Shown here piece by piece: positions 55,632-64,000 of a DNA stretch of 64,000 nucleotides. This DNA is from Onthophagus taurus (lineage: Eukaryota; Arthropoda; Insecta; Coleoptera; Scarabaeidae). The stretch is taken from contig NW_027248939.1 of the NCBI RefSeq assembly GCF_036711975.1, forward strand, positions 558,001 to 622,000, given 5' to 3'. The notes beneath the pieces were generated by a model. The model was not told the origin of the DNA and did no database searches. It saw only the letters and a program-made list of their open reading frames with translations. How positions within the stretch are numbered: position 1 is the stretch's first letter; the number at the start of each line of letters is the position of its first letter. The position numbers were made by a program, and so were the translations under genes.

Positions 55632-56444
55632 TTAGGATGTTATACTCTGGCGCTGGAATTTCCTCTTATACATCACTGCTTTCCTGTATAAATGTTGAGC
55701 TTTTGGTGATAAGTCGTCTTGTTTGTGGACACCAACTTCCTCCAATAAACTCTCCCTTTGTTTAGCTGTCAAAAAATATCCAATAATGATCCCGATTAAC
55801 GCTGTTTCCCCATTAAGCGGGGTTACCCTGTAATATGAAATCAAACTTTAAAAAAATTACTACATTCTTTTGTAATAAAAGGGAAATTAAACGTTTTTTG
55901 AATGAAGTTTCGTTTATTAATAAATAACTCTTATTAAGAGTTATATGCCATTATAAATAATTTAACCAGAGCTTTTCAAAATAAACGATTTATAAAACAC
56001 ATAATTTCTTACCTGAAGTCTCCAATGAGATTGCACTGGTGGATGTTGAAGCAACCTAAAGTCCCATATCTGCATGTGGAGTAGTGGGCGTGTTATTCGA
56101 AGCACTTGAAGTACTGACTTCTAAGTACTGATATCCTACATGTGCAAAAAAAATGCCTCAGTCCTAACAACATTTTGATAATTTTATACACATACTGGCA
56201 AATTTGATGATGGTACTACTCCTTTCAACAATTTGTTGTTACGTCCAACATCCTCTCGTCGAAAAGGCTTATCACAAACTCGAAAATTATTATAAACCCT
56301 CAAGTGTTCACACTGAAGCAGGTTTTCTCGCACACAACATAAAACCCATCTTTGATATATTTCTGGATACATTTGTGGGTTTGGAAATAGGTAGAAACTT
56401 CCATACCTTTGTACGCATCCACTAATGGCGCAACTTTTTGACAT
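55632..56444 (-). CDS. THAP-like zinc finger gene, about three exons
   Basis: Minus strand. Exon 1 (56444-56196) starts MSKSCAISGCVQRYGSFYLF and has the outline of a THAP DNA-binding domain: C-x4-C, a tryptophan (YQRWV), a late Cys (VCDKPF) and the AVPT-type end (GVVPSSNLP). The fourth zinc ligand, normally His two residues after the last Cys, is Pro here. Exon 2 (about 56056-56016) is a short Ser/Thr-rich piece with donor CAG|GTAAG; exon 3 (55827-55632) ends KQRESLLEEVGVHKQDDLSPKAQHLYRK. THAP genes are often derived from P-type transposases. It could be a small host gene or a transposon remnant. Confidence 0.5.
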
Positions 56445-57289
56445 TTTCTGCTACAAGAAAATAAGATGCATATATATTTATTTTACAAATACCTAATCCA
56501 GTTCCATAATCAATATTTAAATTTCAGAGGTTTTTTATGAGCATTAGTTTCCATATTATTTTAAGGGCAACTTATATTTAAAAATTTATTGTGAAACTGG
56601 AGATCATAATATAATAATATGAAATAAATAAAAAAAAGTATATCAAATGTACTTACCACGAATAAAATTTCGTAAATTTCTTTAAAATTTACTATCAAAC
56701 ACAAAGCCGCATCAAAACACTAACCAACTTGACAAACAACTTAGAAAACAGTAGAAAAACAAATTGACGAAACGACTACTTCAATCCTAAAATAATTATT
56801 AATTTAAACTGCCAAGACAAAGTAGATATCTACATAAAATAACGCAATATAACGCCATCTATCCCGTCGGCCCGATACTAAAAATGACGTCACTTTGTAC
56901 GAACACGACGTTAATAAGTGCCAGGGGTATGGCGCTCTGTCCGTAAGTTAATTTCGTTTGATTTTATTGTTATCATTGTTCAGTTTTTGATTTATTGTAC
57001 TTTTTGTAGATCTAATGTTCTGATGAAGGCCTAAATAAAGACCGAAAGCTAAACGTTATAAAAGGATAGTTTTCTTTTAATCCAGCGTTTTGGCTGCTAT
57101 ACGATATTAATTTCGCCAATCCCAGCCATAAACTTAAAACATTAATAATTCCGTAACCAATACGATTTGGGTAACCAAATTTCACACACAAGTCACTCTT
57201 ACCCTCAAGAACAGCTTACCACCCCATTTTGTAAAAAAAAATTTTCAACCCTCACCCCCGAAAAAGGGATGTTTTCGCCCTGATGGGCA
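56445..57289. other. Non-coding stretch with a hammerhead-core-like string near 57020
   Basis: CTGATGAAGGCC at 57020-57031 and GACCGAAAGC at 57040-57049 have the CUGAUGA...GAAA order of a hammerhead core. I cannot build a convincing helix III, so I do not call a ribozyme. Otherwise no feature. Confidence 0.3.
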
Positions 57290-57660
57290 CCTTCGAATTA
57301 AACGAAATTCAACCACATAATAGAACACACTTCTAAGTATTTTTATCAATTTTCAAAACACCGTAAGCCCTAACGGTTTTCGAGAAAAAAAGTCAGTATT
57401 ATAAACCGCGGATGTGACTTTAGGGGTGAATTTAACCTCGATGGGTACTTCTGAAATTGATGAAATTTTAGGATGATTTAGAGGATGCCTTTAGTAATTT
57501 AAATCAACCATCCAAACACCGTAAGGTATAACGGTTTCCGAGAAAAAAAATTTGTTATTAGACACTATGGGTATACAGCGCGGCGCGGACTTTGGGGGTA
57601 AATTTGACCCCGTTGGGCACCCCCAAAATTTATGAAATTTTATGATGATTTAGAGGATGC
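57290..57660 (+). repeat. About 172-bp repeat family, left block (two or so units)
   Basis: Contains CCGTAAGGTATAACGGTTTC, GCGCGGCGCGGACTTTGGGG, TTTGACCCCGTTGGGCACC and GATGATTTAGAGGATGCCT in that order; an older, more diverged unit lies to its left. The same family is at 59753-59895 (same orientation) and 61228-61745 (reverse). The block ends exactly where the transposase gene remnant begins. Confidence 0.85.
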
Positions 57661-57672
57661 CTCCCATGGAAG

Positions 57673-59130
57673 TCACATTTTAATTGCCTCCGGCCTGAAC
57701 GGTTTTGACTTTTTAATGGATTTAGGTGTACTGCAGCTTAAAAGTGGATCTGATGTTGACAAAAGGCGATGGATGTTATCAAGGTTGCACTGGACCCGGC
57801 AAAATTTACGTGAATATTTTTCCCTGTACTGACGGAAATGTTTGTTTCTGCTCTCTGCCGCCTCTTCTGATAGAGCTCCTATAGGCAACAGTGCTTGTTG
57901 TATTACTGTTGGGCCATGTATCAAAATTTTATGGAGGGTTGGTGACATGGGGTACCACTAATACAACTGGATGTAGAGCTTAGCCGTATATCGACAGTAC
58001 TTTATCATCTACCATGGTAAATAACATTTTATGGTTGACCGTCACTTCTTCGTCTCCGATATTATTTTTGCTTGTAGTTAAATGTTTTATCTGCTCTTTG
58101 TGATGATTAACTTCCTCATTTGTCACATCTTTCGATTTCCTGATAAATCTGATTCTCATTGGTCGGCAAAAACGTGGTGAGGAGGGCGTTAGGTTTCTTA
58201 TTTGTCCTACAAATAAGCTGAAGAGGTACTAGTGACGACTGGAAAATATTGGAATCGGAATCGCTGCTATTTGAAAATGTTTGTTTGAATTGTGCTTGTT
58301 GAGAGCCATCACAACCCCATTTATACGTCAGTTCCAGGGATGCCAATTCTTTTTGTGTGAGAGATATCAAAACTTCTTCTAGGTAAATAATAAATCGCTT
58401 TGCAGTATGATCTGCTAATGCTTGTAATTTAATTTCCGCACACGTTTCAGTAACACGATAAGCATTCGAGTCTGGATAACAATCTTGTTTTGCTCTCTGT
58501 AGAAGGGAATAAGAGGGATATAGTTTTCTTGAGCTTTCTCTAATAATTTCATATTGTTTTCGTGTCAATGAAGCTTCTACAACCATAGATAACACTTGTG
58601 TTGGTGTTAACTTTTCGGGCTCAGACGTCTCACTCGTTCTAAAAGCTTTCTTATATTTATTACCACGTGACGGCGATAACATGATGTCCTTTAGCACTTG
58701 TGCTAAACTCAAATTTAAAAATTTTCGAAGAGCCATTTGACCAGCAAACAAGAGAGCTTCAGCTTCATTCTCCTTCCTGAAAAGTGTTGTTTTGCGGCGT
58801 TTACTGCAATCGCTTAAATCTTCAAAGGCGCTTTTCGGACGACCACCTATATTCGACATACATTTCTGCATTATTTTAACAGTTCCTTGCAACCAATTAC
58901 GACTTTTTTCTAAGAACGCTTTTTCTGTACGGTTAGCAGCTTGCTATTTAGTTTTCATCTCAGATTTAACTCGCGAAAGTGTTCGCAAAAATTATTGCTT
59001 TTGCTTATCTGCGAACGTTCGCCGTTTTATGATGTTTCTTTCCACTATATCCAATTTCTTCGCAAAATCTCTTTTATCACTTGTTTTGTAAGATTATATA
59101 TGCCTTCTCGGGTCATGACATTGAAGTCAA
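57673..59130 (-). pseudogene. RAG1/Transib-like transposase, internally deleted
   Basis: Minus strand. N-terminal part from about 59130 (several stops) to 58893, then a 258-codon frame 58892-58116 with GGRPKSAFEDLSDCSKRRKT, LTPTQVLSMVVEASLTRKQY, VTETCAEIKLQALADHTAKR and KWGCDGSQQAQFKQTF (near 58290-58330), where the Asp is the likely first catalytic residue. After a shift the sequence VTNEEVNHHKEQIKHL and MLFTMVDDKV follows (58020-58110). Then the middle of the enzyme, including the second Asp and zinc region, is deleted. The C-terminal frame 57948-57673 has TLHKILIHGP and IGALSEEAAESRNKHFRQYR, which lines up with the region of the third catalytic acidic residue in RAG1. Identification rests on my reading of this alignment. 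Confidence 0.6.
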
Positions 59131-59713
59131 AATAACCTACAACGAGGAAGAGCTTGGAATAGTACAGGGCGTAGCAAAAATAAGTTTGTCTTGCCTACAT
59201 ACTACTAGTTTAATTTATTTTTTTAATGTTTTAGGCACTTTCTGGCAGTAGTTTTTTATAGTATAGTAGAGTAAATTCTTCAAACAAAAAGATGTAAAAA
59301 AAAATAAAATCGGGAAGAGCCCGGAAAAAAAACAAAAACTCTTCGTAATATAGAAGAAAAACAAAAATAAATACTAAACATGTGCAAATAGAACAAATAA
59401 AAAATAACTAAGACTATAGAATTAAACTTGAAAAAAGTACTTGATTCTATTTATACATACCTGGGTTTGTAACATCCATTACAAAAATTTTCACTGCTCA
59501 CTGTAAAATACACAGAAACACCTATAAATGTATGTCGTTGATTTAATATGATAATTTGGCGAAATACGTGCATACACCAAAGAGTGCAAATGACAACTGA
59601 CTACGCTGTCTAGAGGAATCGGACACCAATAAAGAATGCGGAAAATTGTTTCCTAAACACTTGGTCACGTTAAGTCACAGCAGCCGCCTTGATTTCTGTG
59701 AATCTGTATTTCC

Positions 59714-59752
59714 GATTTTTAATCATGTTTCTATGTGAAATACCCCACTGTG
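59714..59752 (-). promoter_or_regulatory. RSS-like terminus: heptamer, 23-bp spacer, partial nonamer
   Basis: Read inward on the minus strand from the element border: CACAGTG (exact consensus heptamer, 59752-59746), 23 bases, then TTAAAAATC (59722-59714), which matches six of nine positions of the nonamer consensus. The heptamer is at the exact insertion border; the nonamer match is weak in AT-rich DNA. Confidence 0.5.
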
Positions 59753-59895
59753 CACCGTAAGGTATAACGGTTTCCGAGAAAACAAATTTGTTATTAGACA
59801 CTATAGGTATACAGCGCGGCGCAGACTTGGGGGGTGAATTTGACCCCGATGGGTACTTTTGAAATTGATGAAATTTTAGGATCATTTGGAGGGTG
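59753..59895 (+). repeat. About 172-bp repeat family, right block
   Basis: Continues the array interrupted by the transposase element: CACCGTAAGGTATAACGG at 59753, then GGCGCAGACTTGGGGGGTG and GATGAAATTTTAGGATCATT. It degrades near 59895. Confidence 0.85.
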
Positions 59896-60100
59896 GATTT
59901 TTGAGAGGAAAAAAAACTTTTGATAGAGAAAGAAATTTATTATATTAATGGTCTGTTTTACTTATAATTAAATTGTGTAATGGATTGAGAATATGATTAT
60001 AATTACTTGCTACCGCGTTCCATCCCTGTGTAGAAATTTGTATTAAATACATAAGAAAAGAAACATTTTTACGTTTTATTACCCTTCCATCATGTTTCTC
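59896..60100. other. Unassigned
   Basis: AT-rich, no feature seen. Confidence 0.3.
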
Positions 60101-60573
60101 TTAACAATTGCTTCAATATCGGTACAATTGATTTGCTTTTCAGCACAAAACCATCGAATGTAATGTGAGATGTGAGAATGTGTGTAACGATTTCCTATAA
60201 AGGCATGGAGAGTATTTATTCATAGCATGACATAGAAATTATAATATCTTATGTTCACAGACTCGAAGTTTTTGCAGGGAGGAATTGTGCAAATTTGTAT
60301 TCCTTTAGGATTTACGGAAAAAAGGAAGCGAAAGAGGTGAGAATATAGGTACTTCAGTTGGGATGGTGATGTTTTGTGGAGTATATCGTTAGTTCCTATC
60401 ATTATAACCATATGTCGTTCAACAATATCTCCACAAAACCAAGGGGAACATGTTTTTGGAATACATTCAGTATTGTTTGACCGCCTACTGCTAAGTCGAG
60501 GAAATATTTTCCCTTGCTTGTCCGTTTTCATTGTCGTCCTAAAATATATACCATTAGTAGGAATTAATTTCAC
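60101..60573 (-). pseudogene. SGNH-hydrolase-like fragment
   Basis: Minus-strand frame 60573-60220 contains MVIMIGTNDILHKTSPSQLK, with the GTND motif of SGNH/GDSL-type hydrolases (near 60380-60410), then IQICTIPPCKNF. An in-frame TGA at the end is followed in the same frame by INTLHAFIGNRYTHSH and a real stop near 60100. The upstream block with the catalytic Ser is not found. SGNH domains occur in host esterases, Oskar-like proteins and in ORF1 of some non-LTR elements; I cannot decide which. Confidence 0.4.
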
Positions 60574-61227
60574 ATCTGTTAGAACAAATACTTACTTTGT
60601 ATAGTACGTAGCATTCGGCAAAAATTACTGGTCACTGGTTTTAACAAGATATAACTAGAACAACTGATCTCTGCAATAGCTGAGGAACCTTTATATATTA
60701 TTAAGTTCTTACCTGTGTTACAGTAATATCCATGGTTATGATTGGTCAAAGCCGGTGTAAGAGTACTTACAATGCACTAACTCGTAAGCTACGTACCTGC
60801 TTAAGTGACCTTTTTACCGAAAAGAAGTTAAAAAGGAATTCCCTGTACATTTATTAACATCAAAAATAAGTTTCTGAATATCACTATTTCTTTATTAACT
60901 TCGACCGCGCTCCTAAATGATGACGTCGTTGCTTCGGCAAAATATTAATATATATATTATATATTTAATACGAACACTTATACACAATATATTATATACA
61001 CAAAAATATTAACGAAAATATCGAAGCAGATTGATTCTAAAAAGGACCGATAAAATATCCATAAAGCGCGAACTACAGCAAAATATATCAACTAGTGATC
61101 TCCGTCACCAATAGAATAGTTTAAGCACATTTATAAGTTTACTCCTCACCCTTCTGGCAAAATCTAAAAAATGTGTATGAGCTCTAAAACAACACCGAAT
61201 AAGTCGGCAACTATTTTCATTTTAAAC
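60574..61227. other. AT-rich non-coding stretch with a TA-rich microsatellite near 60945-60990
   Basis: No frame or repeat recognised except TATA-rich simple sequence. Confidence 0.35.
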
Positions 61228-61745
61228 CGCTAAAGGCATCCTCTAAATCATCCTAAAATTTCATCAATTTTGGAGGTGCCCAACAGGGTCAAATTCACCC
61301 CCAAAGTCCGCGCCGCGCAGTATTCCTATAGTGTCTGATAACAATTTTTTTTTCTCGGAAACCGTTATACCTTACGCTGTTTGGATGGTCGATTTAAATC
61401 GCTAAAGGCATCCTCTAAATCATCCTAAAATTTCATCAATTTTGGAGGTGTCCAACGGGGTCAAATTCACCCCCAAAGTCCGCGCCGCGCAGTATTCCTA
61501 TAGTGTCTGACAACAATTTTTTTTTCTCGGAAACCGTTATACCTTACGGTGTTTGGATGGTCGATTTAAATCGCTAAAGGCATCCTCTAAATCATCCTAA
61601 AATTTCATCAATTTTGAAGGTGCCCAACGGGGTCAAATTCACCCCTAAAGTCCGCGCCGCGCTGTATACCTATAGTGTCTAATAACACATTTTTTTTCTC
61701 GGAAACCGTTATACCTTACCCTGTTTGGATGGTCGATTTAAATAG
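61228..61745 (-). repeat. About 172-bp repeat family, three tandem units, reverse orientation
   Basis: Units restart at GCTAAAGGCATCC near 61228, 61401 and 61572, with a last partial at 61744. The three units are more than 90 percent alike by eye, suggesting recent local amplification, and are in the opposite orientation to the blocks at 57.3 and 59.8 kb. Confidence 0.95.
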
Positions 61746-61751
61746 CTAAAG

Positions 61752-61866
61752 GCATTCCATTAGAAACGACACGTGTTTTATTGAGAGTAACAAAAAGTAC
61801 TTATTAAAAATCCCAACGTAAGAAATTATGGGGGATTCGTGAATCTCATTGTTCAACCCCTCAACA
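61752..61866 (+). mobile_element. Isolated BEL LTR 3' end
   Basis: Matches the last 100 bases or so of the LTR at 44603-45065 (GTGTTTTATTGA, AGTAACAAAAAGTACTTATT, CCCAACGTAAGAAATTATGG), ending CCCCTCAACA at about 61866. The BEL leader does not follow. It is attached directly to the end of the 172-bp repeat block. Confidence 0.85.
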
Positions 61867-63029
61867 ATTGCCTTGGCTACTGCTGAAAATAATTCAGCTT
61901 ATTTCAAAGCGTCACTAAGTGTTAAATCTGTTAGAATTTGTCCTTGTTGCTCCTTCACAAAGGAATAATTTAAAGAACTAAAAAAGGTCGGTTTGGTCAG
62001 GAACTATATAACTCGTTCTCTGCTTAAGTTTGATCAGGCAATTTAAATTTAAAGGGGATCTCATCTTCGTACATTCAAATGATGCCTTGGAATCCGTCTT
62101 CAACTTTAATTGGCAAACTTCTCGGAGTTCGAACTTCTTCCTATCTTCGTTCTTGGTAGCACTCAGCAGAACTAGCAGGTCACCGAGATATTACAAATTT
62201 ATAAAATCAATTATTAATTTCCGGATATAGATTTTTTTACGAACTGTAGAAACGGTTTAATCAATTATTGATTATGGTTATATCCTTCAAAATGAAAGCT
62301 TTTGCTAATTTATAGTGGTGTTGAAATAAATGTAAAGTCCGTGCTAATTTATTTATTTCCATTTGTTACAATACACCATAACTGTTTTAATCAAATAATT
62401 TATTTACAGGAACTTACGAATGAAAGCAAATATACCGTCATTAATTACACAAAAAGGGTATCGTTGAAACGTCTCCGGCGTAATCATCTAACTAAACCAC
62501 CATACTCAATTAATTTAATCGGAAATAGTTCATCAAAATTTTAGAAAACTCTATTTAACAGTTTTAGTTGAACATGTAAATTTAATTGTTTTCCCAATTT
62601 TGGGTTACAAAATCAAAATCAATAAGTAGGTAATTTTAATTATAAAACATTAAAGCTTCCAATGCAAATTTCACATATTCCAGTGCATATAAATGGTGTC
62701 AAATGGAAGGATACATGAAGGAAAAACGCTATGACATAAAGGAAGGTCTACGTGCGTTCCAGATATCCAGCAAAACAGATCACTTTAACCACGAAAATGG
62801 AAGCGAAAGTATATGACAGTGTGTCCCTTGGAAAGCTGTGCGGTGCTGAATGCTTTATAAAATCTCTATAAAGATATGACAGATGACTGTCATCTATAAA
62901 AATATGACAGATAAATGACCATGAGTAATGATCGGAAATAATTTGTCCGGTGCTGTTTCGTCCCAACACTTTTTAAAATATATTTTAGGGGAGTTTTAGG
63001 ACCAACGACCTAAGGACCGAGATAACGGC
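61867..63029. other. Non-coding stretch
   Basis: No supported gene. A short direct repeat with ATATGACAG lies near 62873 and 62903. Frames of 66-80 codons here have no recognisable domain. Confidence 0.3.
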
Positions 63030-63480
63030 CGTAAATGAGGATTATGGGATTTCCACTAATCCGTAAAACTAAATACCTGGTAATGGACGGAGAGAAGATT
63101 GGCCGCTGGAGGGCAATACTATTAAAAACGTCACATCCTATAGATACCTGGGACTGCAAATTACAGAGAACGAGTATAGCAATGATGAATTAGTTAGTGA
63201 AATGGTTCAAGCTAAGATAGTAATAAAGAGACCGAATAACGTTCTCTGGAGTAAGAAAATATACAAAAGAAGTAATATACTAATGTAAACAACTGTTGTC
63301 AAACGTGTTGCAACCTACGAAGTAGTCTTATAAAAAGTCGAAGGAAAAGTAAGTCGATGATAAATGCAACGGAAAAGGAGTATTGGCGAAGGTGCTCGAG
63401 AAAGACAAAGATAGATAAAGCTATCAGGAAATAAATTAAGCGAAACGAGGAAGGCCCGCGCGCTAGGGTGCGGGAAATGG
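63030..63480 (+). pseudogene. RTE-like reverse transcriptase fragment
   Basis: Plus strand, in shifted frames: TKYLVMDGE, then EGNTIKNVTSYRYLGLQI (near 63095-63160), ELVSEMVQAKIVIKRPNNVLWSKK (near 63190-63260). The order (thumb region with YRYLG, then LWSKK) fits non-LTR elements of the RTE or related clades. Truncated at both ends. Confidence 0.65.
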
Positions 63481-64000
63481 TTTTGTACTGTAATTCAGCT
63501 CGCTTAATAAAAAAAGATAGTCGATGTGTTGTGGAAATATTTATAAGTAATAATAATTGATGAATTGTGGACCTTTCTCATTGTAGTTATGTTATTAAAG
63601 GTTAAACAGTACTCGATGTTTATGCATATCGCATTTCCACCTTATTATTTAACCAACCTTAATCCTGTAATTTGCAAAAAAAATCTATATTATAACTGGT
63701 ATACAGGTGCCCATTAGATATGTATGGAATATAGTATATATCTTGGTAAATATCAACTTCATAAAACATTTTATACAAAAGTTGTTTAATATTTTATTTG
63801 CCATAATAAGAAAGCATTTAATTATTTTTATTTCAGAAAACAAACGAGCAACAAACAATACTTAAAGTTTTTTAAATGGCAATGTATCCTTTCGTTAGGC
63901 TGATTTGATGACGTAAAATTTTTTTTCGCCTCCCATACCTGAAAGTAAATCATATCAGCCCTAAAAAAATAACTGAAAGCTAGATTTTCGGCCGTTGGGA
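63481..64000. other. AT-rich right edge, no feature seen
   Basis: No frame, repeat or signal that I can support. Confidence 0.35.

Larger units (their letters stand above)
57661..59752 (-). mobile_element. RAG1/Transib-like DNA transposon remnant with one preserved end
   Basis: The block sits between two same-orientation pieces of the 172-bp repeat, so it is an insertion into that array. Its 5' end on the minus strand starts CACAGTG (59752-59746), and the repeat resumes on the next base (CACCGTAAGG). Transib elements and V(D)J signals share this heptamer. The other end is lost: the coding region stops at 57673 and the array resumes within 13 bases. A possible 5-bp target duplication (CACCG) cannot be tested for that reason. 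Confidence 0.65.

Noticed and set aside
57020..57049. Hammerhead ribozyme at CTGATGA...GAAA.
   Set aside because: The core order is right, but helix III and the cleavage triplet cannot be built convincingly.
57290..57672. Search for the second CACAGTG end of the RAG1/Transib-like element.
   Set aside because: No heptamer is seen on the left side; the array resumes within 13 bases of the stop codon, so that end appears deleted.

Overview
The window is eukaryotic, AT-rich nuclear DNA and is almost certainly from an insect. Host-type coding is sparse: one fatty acyl-CoA reductase gene split by introns of about 50-60 bp, and a few exon-like pieces. The rest is a dense, nested graveyard of transposable elements. 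The mix (BEL/Pao and Ty3/Gypsy LTR elements, R1-like, RTE-like and Jockey/CR1-like non-LTR elements, Penelope-like elements with GIY-YIG, PIF/Harbinger, Merlin, Transib and Polinton) fits an arthropod, plausibly a beetle, but I cannot name the species. There are no operons, CRISPR arrays, rRNA or tRNA genes that I can support.

Layout. 1-6.6 kb: a decayed Polinton/Maverick DNA polymerase B gene on the minus strand with N-terminal C2H2 fingers. It is cut by a small inverted-repeat element, which is itself cut by a 1.5-kb solo LTR. Two unassigned open frames follow, one hemopexin-like, then a second polymerase scrap. 6.7-8.7 kb: a duplicated CRE-containing block and an approximately 175-bp tandem array. 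8.7-12.2 kb: a second copy of the solo LTR in opposite orientation, inserted about 200 bp upstream of the intact fatty acyl-CoA reductase gene. 13-18 kb: a fold-back element, a Penelope-like fragment, hammerhead-like remnants and a non-LTR fragment. 18.4-21.4 kb: non-coding DNA with several inverted repeats. 21.6-27.2 kb: a broken reductase copy fused to a BEL/Pao element that carries two insertions. 27.2-32.5 kb: a Gypsy gag gene interrupted by a nearly full-length R1-like element flanked by a 296-bp direct duplication. 32.7-34.5 kb: RTE and BEL fragments. 34.7-36.5 kb: a second copy of the 175-bp array, abutting a truncated Gypsy element (36.5-40.5 kb). 41.4-44.6 kb: two non-LTR fragments. 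44.6-47.2 kb: a BEL LTR plus gag-protease. 47.4-48.4 kb: a Merlin transposase whose third catalytic residue is changed. 50.9-54.7 kb: a nearly intact PIF/Harbinger element with perfect 3-bp target duplication, a transposase and a convergent MADF gene. 55.6-56.4 kb: a THAP-like gene. 57.3-59.9 kb: an approximately 172-bp repeat array interrupted by a RAG1/Transib-like transposase whose outer end is the exact heptamer CACAGTG. 60-64 kb: an SGNH-like remnant, more 172-bp repeats, an LTR scrap and an RTE fragment.

What works together. The only gene set that looks recently functional is the Harbinger pair (DDE nuclease plus MADF DNA-binding partner). The reductase gene looks intact and would act in wax, pheromone or cuticular lipid synthesis. 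Most other coding sequence is disabled by stops, frameshifts, deletions or nested insertions. The nesting gives a relative order of events, for example: Polinton decay, then the inverted-repeat element, then the LTR.
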